Assembly: GCA_963921425.1 (NCBI GenBank)
Contig: OY992840.1
Location: forward strand, 13,952,501-14,016,500
From: Dryas octopetala
Taxonomy: Eukaryota; Streptophyta; Magnoliopsida; Rosales; Rosaceae
Direction: 5' to 3'
DNA length: 64,000 nt
Positions 34,697 through 47,723 of the stretch are shown here, in pieces. The notes under the pieces were generated by a model, which saw nothing but the letters and a program-made list of their open reading frames with translations, did no database searches and had not been told where the DNA came from. The translations under genes were made by a program, and so were the position numbers. Within the stretch, counting starts at the first letter, position 1, and every line of letters begins with the position of its first letter.

Positions 34697-37554
34697 ATGG
34701 CGCACGTTAGCCAACAACTGCCGTGTGACGGAGATGGAGTCTGCATGCTCTGCAAAACGACGCCGTCTGAGGAAGAGAAGCTGACCTGCAAGACCTGCGT
34801 CACTCCGTGGCACGGGAGCTGCCTCGCGACCCGACCCGTGTCGCTGGCCTCCACACTCCAGTGGGAGTGCCCGGACTGCACCTCACTCTCCGGCGACGTT
34901 CCGATGGCTCCCGCCGTGAGCTCCGCCGCCTCCGGCGACCTGATCGCGGCGGTCCGAGCGATCGAGGCGGATGCAACGCTGACGGAGCAGCAGAAGGCGA
35001 AGAAGCGACAGGAGCTGATGAGCGGAAAGGCTCAGCCGGAGGAACAAGGTGAAAAAGGAGCCGCCGGAGCCGGTGGCCGGAAGGGAACGAAGGACGTCTT
35101 GGATGTTCTCGACGGGATTTTCAACTGCTCCTTCTGTATGCAGCTACCGGAGAGACCTGTAACGGTTCGTACAATTCTTCTTCTTCGTCTTTTTTAATTT
35201 TTTAAATTTTATTTAAATTAATAAAGTTTTTCTTTAGTTTGGTGGTTGGATATTGATAGTGATGGTGGACTTTTCTCTGGTTTAGGTTCTAGCTTTCATT
35301 GCTTTATCTTCAACGACGTTTAATTTCCAACCTATTTTTTTCGTTTTTTCTTTTTGTCATTATGGAACATTAGAACGTTTAATCGTTTGCTGAATCGCCT
35401 TAAAGTCTTTTCTTTTCTTTATTTTATCCCTGTTTGTTTATTATATTTTGTGTTTTCTAAGTGAATTTAATGTTTTTTTTTTTATGGGTATTCGAGTAGG
35501 CGTAAGGGCGCTTTGATGTCAAATTAATTAATTTATTTTTTCAAATTTTTTCATTTTTTAATGTTGAAAACTCGTTATTAATTTCTCGGGTTTGGGTTTC
35601 CGACCATGGAATGCTTTGTTTATGCTTTTGGATTCGTTGTGCTCGTCTGCTCTGTCTGATTAAAAAGATACTTGAGGAAGTGTGTTGATAGTGTTTTCTC
35701 TGATTGAATGACTCTGTTTTCTGTGCTGACTATTTTAGTCAAATATGTTTTTGTTTTTTGTTTTTTGCTTCAAATTGATTTTCGCTCTTTATGCTTGTGG
35801 GAGTTGCAATACTTTACTTTTACTCTTATCTTCCCAAGTTTCCTATAATCTCTTTAGGTTCTTAAAATGCAGTACTGGGTTCCTTAAATAAGTCCAAATA
35901 TGGAATTTAACTTATTCTTCTTTGGCTTTTGTGTTTCCGTCTTAAAATGCTAGATTTTTGTTTTTGTATCGCACCATTTGTGTTGTTTTCTTCACTTTTT
36001 GTTCCCTCTGATCCTGTATTTGGGGCCATGTGGTCCTATCATTTACTTTATGCTCTCCTCTGATGGCGCTCTACCCTTTTTGGTCACACTTTTGAACCTT
36101 TATTTATTTATTTAATTTCTTTCTTTCTTTGTTGTCAATTTGAGTTTTCATTACTACTTCCTCTGTGTTCTTGTCTGTCTTAATATGGTTTGCAAATATT
36201 ATTATCATTTACTTTACTAATGAGCCAGTTAGGGGAAAATGAGTTTATGCTGTACTGGAAGCTGTATTCCATATTTTGATCCGATGTATGGACATTACCA
36301 TTGGTCCACATACTTTGGCCGTATTGATTGTAGTCTGCTTATGTGTTTTTGTTATGTATATATGAGTTTATGTTTAAGTATAATTGATGTTTTCTGGCTT
36401 CAAACATGCTTTCTTCTTTCATACTGTTTGTGTCTTTGTCTATGAAATGTGAAAGAAGAGTCGGCATTAAATTATTAATATGATCTTGTTGTTTGCCTTC
36501 ATTTCCAGACACCATGTGGCCACAACTTCTGCCTGAAGTGTTTCCAGAAATGGGTTGGACAAGGGAAGCGTACCTGTGCAAAGTGTCGTCATGCCATTCC
36601 TCCCAAAATGGCAAGTCAACCCCGCATCAACTCTTCACTTGTAGTTGCCATACGTATGGCGAAGATGTCAAAATCAAGTGTTACTGGGGGGCCTGCAAAG
36701 GTTTACCATTTTCTACAAAACCAAGACAGGCCTGACAAAGCATTCACCACGGAGCGGGCACAGAAAACTGGGAAAGCAAATGCTGCAAGTGGCAAGATAT
36801 TTGTTACTATTCCGTCTGATCATTTTGGGCCTATAACTGCTGAAAATGATCCAGAGAGAAATCAAGGTGTGCTGGTGGGGGAATGTTGGGAGGATAGGCT
36901 GGAATGTCGACAATGGGGTGCACACTTCCCCCACGTTTCTGGTATAGCTGGACAGTCTAATCATGGTGCACAGTCAGTGGTGCTTTCAGGAGGGTACCTT
37001 GATGATGAGGATCATGGAGAGTGGTTCTTATACACAGGAAGGTTTGTCACTGGATCCACCACTTCAATTTTGCCTTCTATTCCATTTCTCTATTAAGTTT
37101 TTGATGTGTTTTTACCTCTGTACCCTGATAACATTGGTAATCCTTTGTTTTAGTCGTTCATATAAGATCAGGCATTGTTGAGGTTTCTGGCTCCAATTTG
37201 AGTATTTATTGGGATTACAAACTGTAGGTGTTTAACTGTATATTCTCAATTGATATTCACATATGCATTTCCTTTTTCTATCTAGTTCCTGTTCCTACCA
37301 CGAGAAGTTTTAATATCTTTCTGTTGGTCTTCTTTCTCATCAAGCATCTTATATTTTATGATCAATTTATCTTTTTCTTAATTTATTTTTTCTGCTTTGT
37401 TGACATGGGTGTGCATGACAGTGGTGGAAGGGATTTGAGTGGGAACAAGCGAACAAACAAGGCTCAGTCTTTTGACCAGAAATTTGAAAAATTTAACAAG
37501 GCACTTCAAGTTAGTTGCCAGAAGGGTTATCCTTTACGGGTGGTAAGGTAAATA

Positions 37555-37647
<93 letters not shown>

Positions 37648-40215
37648 TCTCCCTCTCTCTTCTTCAGTCTCCCTCCTGACCGTCTCTGTCTCGCTCCATA
37701 TGTGACTTTTTTCCTCATAAAAACATGAATATTCTCAACTTTTTGAACTTTGCAAAGGAAAAAACTGTTTTTGCAGTTAGATATACTGTGTTAAGACTTG
37801 ATGGCTAATCTTGTTTGACTTTTTTATTAGTGATCATATTATTCCTATTGTTTGATGTCTTTTCTTCGTTGCCTCAGTTTAATCTCGAGTATAATGAGTT
37901 CAACTCTTTATTTGTGTTGGGCATTCAGATTAATAATGTATTGAGTATTTTCCCTTCCATTTGATAATTAGGTCTCATAAGGAGAAGCGCTCCTCGTATG
38001 CCCCTGAGAAAGGGTTGCGGTATGATGGAGTCTATAGAATAGAAAAATGTTGGACAAAGGTGGGAATCCAGGTAAATATGTTCTACCCAGCCTGTGGAAG
38101 TGCTAGATGGGTATCTATATTTTCCTGAACAGCTTTGCTGATAATGTTTTTGCTCAACTAGGGTTTCAAGGTCTGCCGGTATCTTTTTGTCAGATGTGAC
38201 AATGAACCTGCACCATGGACGAGGTCTGTTTTAGCTTCTTGTTTACATGATTTATTAAGAGAACCTTTTGCTAGATCTTTCCAACTTGAACTGCAGTGAT
38301 GAACAAGGGGATCGGCCTAGACCTTTACCTACTATTCCTGAGCTGAAGAAAGCCACAGATATAACAGAGAGGAAGGGAAGTCCATCATGGGACTTCGAAG
38401 TAAGTCATTTTATTTTTACTGGCTTTGAAATATTTGGTTTAGCTGCCTTTGTAGTAATTGGAGTTTGCAGCCCATTTTTCTTTGAAGATTTTGTGGCCAC
38501 TGCCTAGTGACTAAACGGTGAATGTTAATAGTAAGCTACTGTGATCTGATGTTAATATCTGGAGTTTTTTAAATTTTTATTAGGGGAAAGATGACTGCTG
38601 GAAGTGGATAAAGCCCCCACCCATCAGCCGAAAACCTGTTCAAACATTAAATCCGGGTGAACAAAAGAGGTCAAGGAAAGCAATGAGGAAAGCACAAAAC
38701 ATGTCTGTCCGAGAGAGGCTCTTGAAAGGTCTCTCTGTCTGTCTGTCTGTCTCTCCCTCCCTCCTTCCCCCTCTCATTTCATCTACTGCACAGATACACT
38801 CGTTTGATCAGTATTATTTATTTCTCCTTTGGTTTGGCACTTAAGTTAGTGTACTTCAAAACCATATAAAAGTGCAATTATTTAAGTTTTGGTAAGAAAG
38901 TTGGTATGGTTAATGTAAACCATTTAGAAAAGAAGAAAAATAGGGAAGTTGGCTGATGGTTGTACTACGGACTTGAGTTAATTTAGACTCAACCAACAAG
39001 TTATATTTTTAACCTTGTTTAAGTTGTTGGTAGATTGTAAGATAATTAACATGATTTTTGTGTTAGATATTACATTTCATGCTAACATTGCTATATGTCC
39101 ATCTGCAGAATTTAGTTGCCTTGTTTGCCAGCAGGTGATGACTCAACCAATAACCACGCCTTGTGCTCATAACTTCTGCAAGTCGTGTTTAGAAGGTGCT
39201 TTTGCTGGTAAGAGTTTGGTGAGAGAAAGAAACAGAGGTGGGCGGACTCTTCGATCCCAAAAGAATGTCATGAACTGCCCTTCTTGTCCGACTGATATCT
39301 CTGATTTTCTTCAGAATCCTCAGGTTTGTCACTTGTGCAATTTGCTTGCAATTTCTTGGGAAGATTATAGACTGCCTGCAGGAAAAATGTGGCCTCAATT
39401 TTCTTCTTTTGTCTTCTTGACAACCAAAAAACCATTACCTTTATGGAAATTTATCTTCCTTAATTTTCATGCAATAATATCTATCAACAAATGGAAATGA
39501 ATTTTACATTAGTTCATTGGATTGAACTTGACAGGTGAATAGAGAGTTAATGGATGCGATTGAATCCCTAAAATCTAAGACAGAAGAGGAAGAGAATGTG
39601 GATTCAGCTGAGGAGTCAAGCGAAGGACTGGATAATTCTGACAATGAAGCCAACCCAGAAATGTCTGAAGTATCAGGCATGAATGATGTTGTGCAGAAGT
39701 CACCAACAAAATGTGAGCCCAAAAGGAGTCCCAAACGTCTGAAAGTTGATGCTGGTAGCTCATCTAAGACTGATGATGGGGAGGTAAATGGAATACCTGC
39801 GAACCAGACTGATGGTTTCAGTGGAGATTCTGAAGGGGGCGATAAGTCACCAGCTCCAATTGCAAAATGTGGGAAGAAAGCAACAGCTGGGACTGGTGTT
39901 GGAGCAAAGACCAGAGGGAGGAAGAGAGCTCAAGAAGCATTGGAAGAAGGAAGTGGTTCACCATCAAGTCCTCTGCATGTGAAATCTGATGAGGAGGTAA
40001 ATGAAATACCTGCAAACCAGACTGATGGTGTGAATGGAGATTCCGCAGGGAGCGACAAGTCACTGGCTCCAATTGCAAAACGTGGGAAATCTGCTGCTGG
40101 GGGAGTTGTTGGAGCAAAGACCAGAGGGAGGAAGAGAGCTCAGGAAGCATTGGATGAAGGAAATGGTTCGCCATCAAGTCCTCTGCATGTGAAATCTGAT
40201 GAGGATTTTGAATGA
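34697..40215 (+). CDS. ORTHRUS/VIM E3 ubiquitin ligase, reader of methylated DNA
   Basis: Nine exons: 34697-35164, 36509-37041, 37422-37547, 37972-38071, 38162-38223, 38297-38399, 38584-38728, 39109-39323 and 39535-40215, giving 2433 nt or 810 residues. Domain order: PHD finger (CMLCKTT…CKTC…WHGSC…CPDC, about 16-58); RING (CSFC…CGHNFC…CAKC, about 144-183); SRA (GVLVGECWEDRLECRQWGAH…WFLYTGSGGRDL…RYDGVYRIEKCW…KVCRYLFVRCDNEPAPW, about 277-425); second RING (CLVCQQVMTQPITTPCAHNFCKSC…CPSC, about 516-560). This is the PHD-RING-SRA-RING layout of Arabidopsis VIM1-3/ORTH1-2, which bind methylated and hemimethylated CpG and maintain CG methylation with MET1. Odd: an extended, acidic-then-basic C-terminal tail (about 585-810) ending in two copies of a 70-71-residue repeat. 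Confidence 0.95.
37560..37644 (+). repeat. (CT)n microsatellite inside an ORTHRUS intron
   Basis: More than 40 CT units begin about 12 bp after the donor of intron 3, then grade into CCCTCT units. Intronic and presumably length-variable. Confidence 0.85.
39775..40197 (+). repeat. in-frame coding repeat in the ORTHRUS C-terminal tail
   Basis: Unit 1 (39775-39987, 71 codons) and unit 2 (39988-40197, 70 codons) are highly similar at DNA and protein level. Each holds EVN(G/E)IPANQTDG, DKS(P/L)APIAK, GAKTRGRKRAQEAL and GSPSSPLHVKSDE. KTRGRKRA is an AT-hook-like, nuclear-localisation-like basic patch. Confidence 0.85.
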
Positions 40216-41194
40216 TTGAACTGTATGGGCAGGAATGGCGAGCTTGAAGGTTTTTGGTGGGATTTTGCTGGATGGTTGCTGTGCAAGGTTCTTTTGAGGA
40301 TTAACATACCTTTTATTGTGGCTGTTCAAGGTTCTTTTTGAGTATTTAGCATACACAGGTTCATAAGTTCATTGCAGTGCTCAACTGTCTATACACAGCT
40401 TGCTTGTTTTATGCCTGACAGTGTATTTGTAATGCTGACCAATCAACGTAGTAACGCTTATCAGTTATGAAGTTCTTATGTTGTTTCAATGCTTTTGATT
40501 TTTGAGCTTAAAAATGCGTGTTGAAAGGCTTGTCTGTTCCATAATTCCATTGGGGGTCATAAGCATACATGCACTAATATAAATACAGAGTATATAGACT
40601 TCCTTCATTGGGATTGCTATCATACCTTTTTTTATTTTATTGCATGTTAGATTATTCTTGAGAAAACAACTTGAGTTCGAATTCTCTTCCGGAATTTAAA
40701 AGTCTTAGCCTTTTTAGTCAACTAAAAAAAATCTACTTTATTAAGAACTGTTGAGATTAATACTTTAATAGTAGAGAAATAAAGAGGATGGATAAATAAA
40801 AGGAGAGGATCAAAGTTGGACTTGCTTGCATTTTTGTAACATTATACAAAGCAATATTATTTTTGTTTGGATGTTATCAGATCAATATTATTTTTGTAAC
40901 ATTATACAAATCAATATTATTGGACAATCTTACATAGTATCTCTCTCACACACACACATACACAAAGACACAAAGTGGGAGTGGCATGGACTCTCTCCCA
41001 ACCGTGGGCCAAGCCCAATTAGGAATTTAGGTCCAGTTGAGTTTTGTCATCTCGTTGTCGATTGCTTCTCAAGGCTAGCCGACGATTTTCCTTCCTTCTG
41101 TAACTTCAGTTTCTAAAACCTCTCTGCGTGGCTAAAACCCTAAACCCCTTTTCCCTCAAACACACCCCAAAACTATCAGTACCAAATTCTATCT

Positions 41195-41232
<38 letters not shown>

Positions 41233-41747
41233 CTGATTGATGAGCTATTGCCTTTTAATTTGTTCCTCTCAGTCATGGTTTTCTGGTGTCAATGGCCTAT
41301 TTTCTTGGAGGAATTAAACTATTTATCGTCCTGAAGAGGGAAATTTCAGTTATTTTTGTCTTTTAATTCATCCGAAATTGAATTGCCAATTTTTTCTAGC
41401 TATGCTTCATATATTCGATCTTTACGTATAGTGTTCTTGCTTTTACGATAATTATTCATAGAACAATAAGAGTCTCTTACCTGAGTTATTTTGCACCAGT
41501 ATATATCCTACTGATGAACAATGTGGAAATATGGTTTTTAATTCATGGGTGTTTTGGTCTGTCAATTTGGCTTTGCTTGTATATCACTTTCTGGGTTGCT
41601 TTCATAATTACTGTTTTCCACATGTACCTGTTAAAACTCAGAAGATGACTTTTCACGTTTATAATTTTCAGCTAATATGATGTACATAACGGGAATTGCA
41701 ATTTATAGTTACTTTATCCCTATTGTAATCGAATGCTTGATTGATTG

Positions 41748-41778
<31 letters not shown>

Positions 41779-41956
41779 CTCTCTGCTTGTGTACATTTCT
41801 GTATATATTATCCAAAAGTCACACACTGAAAGTCTGAAAGTCATGATTTAAATAAGAAAATATCTCACATATCCGTTGTGCTACTGTAGGTTTCTCAGGT
41901 CCTGACGCAATTGTCCTGATACTAATTCTCTCAATTTTATTGCCTTCATCTTCAGT
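40216..41956. other. ORTHRUS 3' flank and PAM16 promoter/leader
   Basis: The left half is 3' flank. A short tandem AT-rich repeat (CAATATTATTTTTGTAACATTATACAAA type) lies at 40840-40915. The right half holds site II and telobox elements, a (CT)n run at 41200-41228 and a long T-run at 41751-41778. The latter two probably lie in the leader or leader intron of PAM16. Confidence 0.5.
41005..41143 (+). promoter_or_regulatory. site II plus telobox upstream of PAM16
   Basis: TGGGCC at 41005-41010, directly followed by AAGCCCA, and the telobox AAACCCTAA at 41135-41143. The site II/telobox pair is the known signature of promoters for ribosomal and mitochondrial-biogenesis genes in plants. This fits a mitochondrial import-motor subunit downstream. 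Confidence 0.6.
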
Positions 41957-43297
41957 ATGGTATGTATAATACTTGGACCATAGATTTTATTTGTTTCTTC
42001 TTCACCTTCAAGTCATCAGGCTTAGTGTTATCCTCTTACCTCTTAACCTCTTAATTGTAAATAACTTTCCTTTGTGGACCTTTATGAGATGGTTGCTAGT
42101 TGTTTTTTTTTTTCTCTCCTGAACAAGCTGTCCATTGAATATACATATAAGACCTTTAACATCCAGCTACCAAAAATATCTGATAATATAGCTAAACATT
42201 GCAAAACATCTAAAATAACAATTCTTAGAAAAGATGGCCTGGAATTTAGAGGAAACTGAAACCTGCAATGATGCCCAAAACCGAACTTTACCCCTACAAA
42301 CACACCAGTCCCTCACCCCTATAATTTCAAATGTCCTTTTATTTTGTGCCATCGACACCACCCATAAGACAACCAACATACATACTACAATTCCACAAGA
42401 TTATTGCTTTAATTCCCCCAATAAAAGCACAATCCTCCTTAATGAATAATGAAATGCATGAATCCGGATTCACCACTACAAAATTACAAATTAGCTTTTC
42501 TATACTTCTATCCTCTCGAACATGAAGACATGGAGAGAATGAAATGATACCCTGCAAAATGTCTTGCCAAGAAGAGCAGGGCTTTAGTTATTGTGAATTG
42601 TTTGACACTGATAAGTATGTAGTTGAGTTGTTCTTTGTGCGTACAGGCTGCAAAAATTCTTGCCAACTTGATTGTGATGGGCTCGGGAATATTTGCCAGG
42701 GCTTTGGTTCAAGCTTATCGTCAGGCACTTACGAGTATGCTTTTTTCCAATCCTAAATTCAGCACTATAAATTTTTGGATCTTTTGTCATGAACTCATAT
42801 AAGTCACAAAAGTTCACATCCTTTCCGTAGTTCATGACTAGGTTTCTTGCTGCTTTGTTGTCACAATTCTACTTGTCAACTGCGGTTTAAGATTTTTTTT
42901 TTGTATCACTGAATGTAGATGCCTCAAAGTCTGGTGTTACTAAGGAAGCAGCACAGAATATTATCAAAGCAAGCAAAATTATGGCGGAACCAGAGGCAAG
43001 GCAGGTTCTAGGTGTCACAGAGCGTGCATCATGGGAGGAGATCTTGCAGGTTTTTTAATTTATTTATTTTTCAGTTCTGTTGTTTTCCCCACATATGGAT
43101 GCTAGCATCGAATCATTCTGAGAAATGTTACTTATTGACTCCATTATTAAAACAATTCCTTCATGTAGAGATATGACAACTTGTTTGAGCAGAATGCAAA
43201 AAACGGAAGCTTCTATCTTCAGTCAAAGGTCCATAGAGCTAAAGAATGCTTAGAAGGTGTTTATGAAAAGAAGGCTGAGGGGACTACTGGTGCATAA
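41957..43297 (+). CDS. PAM16: PAM16/TIM16, mitochondrial import motor subunit
   Basis: Four coding exons: 41957-41959 (the ATG alone), 42647-42734, 42919-43049 and 43169-43297, giving 351 nt or 116 residues. After Met the protein reads AAKILANLIVMGSGIFARALVQAYRQALTNASKSG, with an N-terminal hydrophobic segment. The J-like domain follows (EAAQNIIKASKIMAEPEARQVLGVTERASWEEILQRYDNLFEQNAKNGSFYLQSKVHRAKECLE). The canonical HPD of true J-proteins is absent, as expected for Pam16. It matches plant PAM16 (Arabidopsis TXR1/MUSE5 and PAM16L). PAM16 pairs with PAM14/18 at the TIM23 channel and regulates mtHSP70-driven import. The start is inferred from family N-termini (MAAKILANL). The ATG at 41957 is immediately followed by a GTATGT donor and joins in frame to GCTGCAAAA. 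Confidence 0.9.
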
Positions 43298-46087
43298 CAT
43301 GTAGGGTCATGTTATTTTTTTGTTTTTGTTTATATTTTCTTGGCATTCAATATTAGCACAGCTGCGGTATTCTTTTGCTCAACATGAGTTATGGTAGTAC
43401 AATTTGGCAGATGCCTAATGTTCCTCTGTAATTTGCATACCAGGTGCAAATCTCACTATTTCCCCATTTGTTGTGATCTTTTTATATATGAAGCTTTCTA
43501 ATGCATTTTGAAATGTACTTATGACCACTGTGAAGTTGTTGTGGGAACTTGACAATGTAATATGTTGGAACCAATGACCATGGCTACTGCCTTTATTGTA
43601 GTAACTTTGGTTTTTATTCATAATTTCATACATAAGCTAAATAAGATGTTATCAGTCTTCAGATATGTGATATTGCAATGTGGAAGTCTAGAATCCATAG
43701 TCTTATTTGTTGACAGTTCATATATGTATCTTCTGTGCAGAATCCCCGTTATCATTTCTTTTTTGTGCTTTTGGTGGGAAGATCAAATTAACATAACATA
43801 AAGCCACAAGGGGGGAACAGTACAAACAAACCCCAAAGTAGTGGGCCAGGGCTAGAGCAGTCCAAACTAAAGCCCAAAAAAAAAAACAACACAAACCAAT
43901 CAAAAACCTAAACCAAAACCGATAGGCCCAAAACAAAGCAGGAAGCATTTCTTTGCCCACCTGAAATAGAACAGTTCAACACATCGTCATACGGCGATCT
44001 CCATGTGAATGGGTAATAGATTGGCCTCTGCATATGAAATCTGAATGGGGAAATTGGTAATTGTCTTTTTAGTATTATCTTCATCATTTAGAATTCCTTC
44101 ATCGATAGTTAATAAATAAAAAAGAAAAAAGGAAATTTTGAAGCTCTCGAAGGGAACAATACAATTATTTAGCTTATGATCATTTGGTATTGTGGATAAC
44201 AACAACTTTTTCCCTTATTGAAAGTGGTCTTGTGTTCAAAACTCACGGACCACAGTTGTTAATAAAAAAAAAAAATTATTTAGACTATGTTTGTATAGAT
44301 AAGTGTCGCTTGTAGGAGTGATGTGATACACAATATGATATAAGAATTAATACACAGTATAGAATTTAGCAAATATATATTTTTAGTGGTGAAAAATGGG
44401 ATATTAGTAAGGGATCGATGAGTTGAATGTGGATATATATATGGAACACCTAGCCTGCAGGACAGATAGCATTACCAATACTAATAAGCAGTGAGTAGAG
44501 AATGTGATTTTAGCCGAAAAGTTTGAAAATTGGAGCCGACAGACAAAAGAATATAAGTGAGTCGGCTGTGAAATTGTAAAGTCAACAGTTGATCCAAAAT
44601 CGTTTTTCACGTACAGTCGATTCTTTGGCGTGGGGACTGGAACACTCAAGTCAACCCAGCCGATTTTTTTTTTTTAATTTTCCTTTTTTGGTTCCATTAC
44701 CTTTGTTTTGGTCTCCCTCTTTATGTGGAAGGTGGAATACTTATCTTTTTGGTTGCTTCTCTACAATCCACATTTAGGTTCGTCTATGATCGATCAGATT
44801 ATACAAGTTTTGACTTTTTAATTATGAAATAATTAAACTCATAATATTTACTTAATTTGGAACTAGGAAGGGATTCGAATTAAATAGACTTTACAATTAA
44901 TTAATGATGTAATGACGACCTATTGATCGATAAAGGTGTAGTCTAATTAGACTTGGTTGATAAGTGTGATTAATTAAGCAAGCTAGCTTTTGGGTTGGGC
45001 CATTATTGGAGTTGCTAAAAAAAGCAGCTGCTTAATTTAACCTAACAAAATCGAGTAACGTGGGATGTTGCCGCGGGGCTACAGTCACAGGATTCTTCTG
45101 TTGACTGTTGAGACTTGAGAGCTAGTTTTATCGTTGTCTGTGAACCTCTGAAAGATCTAGATAATAGTTAAAAATGTATTTAATTATATGATAGAATTTT
45201 AATAGAAAATGATCTTATATATAAACTTATTCTTTAATGTTATGATTGTTATTATTAATATCATGTATTCATGTTGAGGGGCGGTGAGATTGTCCATACT
45301 GATAGATATGTGAAAACCACCTATATAGCAATTGTCGTGTGTGACCTCAATTCTTGTCACTCACTGCCGAATTCGATGACCATGGAGCATGCATGATGAG
45401 TGTATAATAATTAACATCTGAAATTTAATTTCCTTCATGTCTATATATATATATATATATATATATCGACCTAGCTAGCTAGTTAAGATTCGATCTGTTG
45501 GAACACCTTCTCGAATCTGAATGAATCATGTTAAATACAAATTAGCTTTTGATATATATAGCTATAAAATTTTGTGGGTTTACGCTCGGTTTTGCATCAC
45601 AAAAGATATATATATCACCGAATGGCATATACGACATGGTCCTACGCAGAGTAATATAATATGCTGGTACTGCCTCATATGCATGCATATATATATGTGA
45701 AACACTGACCCAGATCTCAAGGTACATTTTCAGCTCTCTACTTACTTAATTACTTAGTCATGCCTCTTCTTTTTATTTTCTTAAAGCTTTCAACAATGTT
45801 TTAGACAACGTTGCACGCTAAAGCTTGCACGTTCTAAACATGCATGGGAATACCAGTACTCTTTTGTCCATGTAAAAACATCATCAAATTCACACTTGCT
45901 GATGATATACTCTAAACTTTAGCAAACGTTTTTTTCTTCCTTTTCTTCTTTTCGATGTGCACCTTAAGCAAACATTGATAACAAAGGGTTTAAATCAAGA
46001 AATTACAAATTACAGGAAACGAATTAAAATGAAAGAAAAACACCCATCAAAATTGTTTGATCCCTGATCCAGTGCACTAGCTACATA
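43298..46087. other. gap between PAM16 and the first ERF gene
   Basis: AT-rich, with no supported coding sequence. A GGGCC/GCCCA-bearing stretch at 43800-43930 resembles promoter or repeat DNA. A (TA)n run lies at about 45442-45466. The block near 45350-45420 (CCGAATTCGATGACCAT…ATGAG) resembles 52665-52710, so the ERF duplication includes 3' flanking DNA. Confidence 0.45.
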
Positions 46088-47674
46088 TCATCTGGAGTGA
46101 CTGCCATCAAAGTCTCTCCTATACTTATTAGGATGACTGGAATTCGAAGACGAACCAAACTGCATCGAAAATCTTAGCATCTCTTGATCTTGATCTTCTT
46201 CTTGCGGTTGTTGTTGTTGTTGGGATGGCATGGAAGACGAGGAAGATGTAGAAACCGTAGTACTTGATAAAATCTGCGAAACAAATCTCTCTTGTCCATA
46301 GGTCTGATCACTTGGTACACCATAATTACCTACGTTGTTACTTGATAATTGTGCATAATCAAACAGATTGGGATATGTTGGTAAGTGAGAATTACTGTTG
46401 GGGACAACATGGCCATGATGATGATTTTGAACTCTTTCAATATCCGTATTAATGGTATTCAATTCTTGTTGGGTACTACTTATTGTGAGGTAATTATTGT
46501 TACCAAATTGATCAGTTAATGTAGTTGTGCCTTGTTGAACTCTTTCCGGGAAGTTGAGCTTAGCTTTGCTTCCTTTGAACCTCAGAGCTGCTTCATCATA
46601 AGCAACTGCTGCAGCCTCAGCTGAGTCGAAAGTTCCAAGCCACACTCGGGCTGCCTTCTTCGGATCACGAATCTCCGCCGCCCACTTTCCCCATGGTCTC
46701 CGCCTCACTCCTCTATAGTGTTGTCTCCTCACATTCCCTTCACACACGTACACATGTATGAGGAAAGCATGCATTAGTTAGGATACAAGAAGAAACATAT
46801 ATATTTTGCAACCAAAAATACCCACATCAATATATAGATGAGAGAAGATAGCTAGGTTTAAGTGATAGGGATCACTAGATTAGTTGAACACCTTATGTAG
46901 TTATGTGTGTGGCGCGCAGTTGATGTGCACATATTACATTAATTATTATGATATACTCTCAATTGATATGTTAATATATTGCAACATGATCAGCTAATAT
47001 ATCTAGTTAGGAAATTTGATTTCGATCATAAAAATAAATTTGATGACGAAGATGATCATAAGGATAATTTGGAAAGAAGAGAGATGAAACCTGACAGTTA
47101 ATGTTGGTAAAAAAATATTATTAAACTAAAATATATATATCACTTGTATAGAATTAACCTCCTATTTTTATTGCTAGTTCAAATTGGGCAAAAAAAAAAA
47201 AAAAAGAAAGTTAAGCAATATATATGTTGGGAAAAGGAACCCCATATGAACTTTAAATTTGTACACAAACCCTAAATCCCTGATTAATTATAAGTGGAGA
47301 TCAAGTGTATATGTATATATATATATATATATCCTTTGTATGATTGAAAGGCTTAGAAAAGAGATTACTGATCACATTAATTGTCACTAGAAAATATATA
47401 TATATATATATATATATACAATACCTTGATCTTGAAGTATTGGTTGAGATTGCTCATGGCTTTGCGTTGGAGTGGATTGTGATGAGGTGATTAATGGGTT
47501 TGCATGCACTTGAAGTGGGGTTTGGTCACTATTTCCAATGACCTGAGCTAGAGCTGAAACCATGGCTGAAATGTCTTGTTGAGACCGAGTTGAGTAAACA
47601 GGAAACAAGTGATCTTCCTTTTTCTCCTCCGGTGATTCATCGCAAGGAAGTCGCCTCTTCCTATTGGGATCCAC
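46088..47674 (-). CDS. ERF113/ERF114-type AP2/ERF transcription factor, copy A
   Basis: Two exons on the minus strand: 47674-47425 and 46737-46088. Read from a GTG at 47674 they give 900 nt or 299 residues. Exon 1 encodes (V)[50 protein letters not shown]. The AP2 domain follows the intron ([59 protein letters not shown], about 90-149). The tail is Ser/Gln/Asn-rich with Q5 and S6 runs, as in activation regions. Sequence and context (next to PAM16 and a copine) favour ERF114 (At5g61890). Related group X ERFs act in wounding, regeneration and lateral-organ growth. Start problem: no in-frame ATG lies between the upstream stop and the GTG. The first AUG is MVSAL at 47563, the start used in RAP2.6L. 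The true start is unresolved. Confidence 0.85.
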
Positions 47675-47714
47675 TTTATGAGCTAGCTTGTCGATCTATT
47701 GATATTAATTTTGA

Positions 47715-47723
47715 TTAAATCAT
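47715..47723 (-). promoter_or_regulatory. minimal uORF (ATG ATT TAA) in the ERF copy A leader
   Basis: A Met-Ile-stop uORF about 40 nt upstream of the conserved exon 1 frame. The same ATGATTTAA, within a conserved context (TTGATGATTTAA then CAAAA), occurs at the equivalent place in copy B (54753-54761). Whether it is translated is unknown. Confidence 0.45.

Noticed and set aside
37527-37718. Minus-strand ORF with a long Arg-Glu dipeptide repeat
   Set aside because: It is a translation of the (CT)n microsatellite in an ORTHRUS intron.
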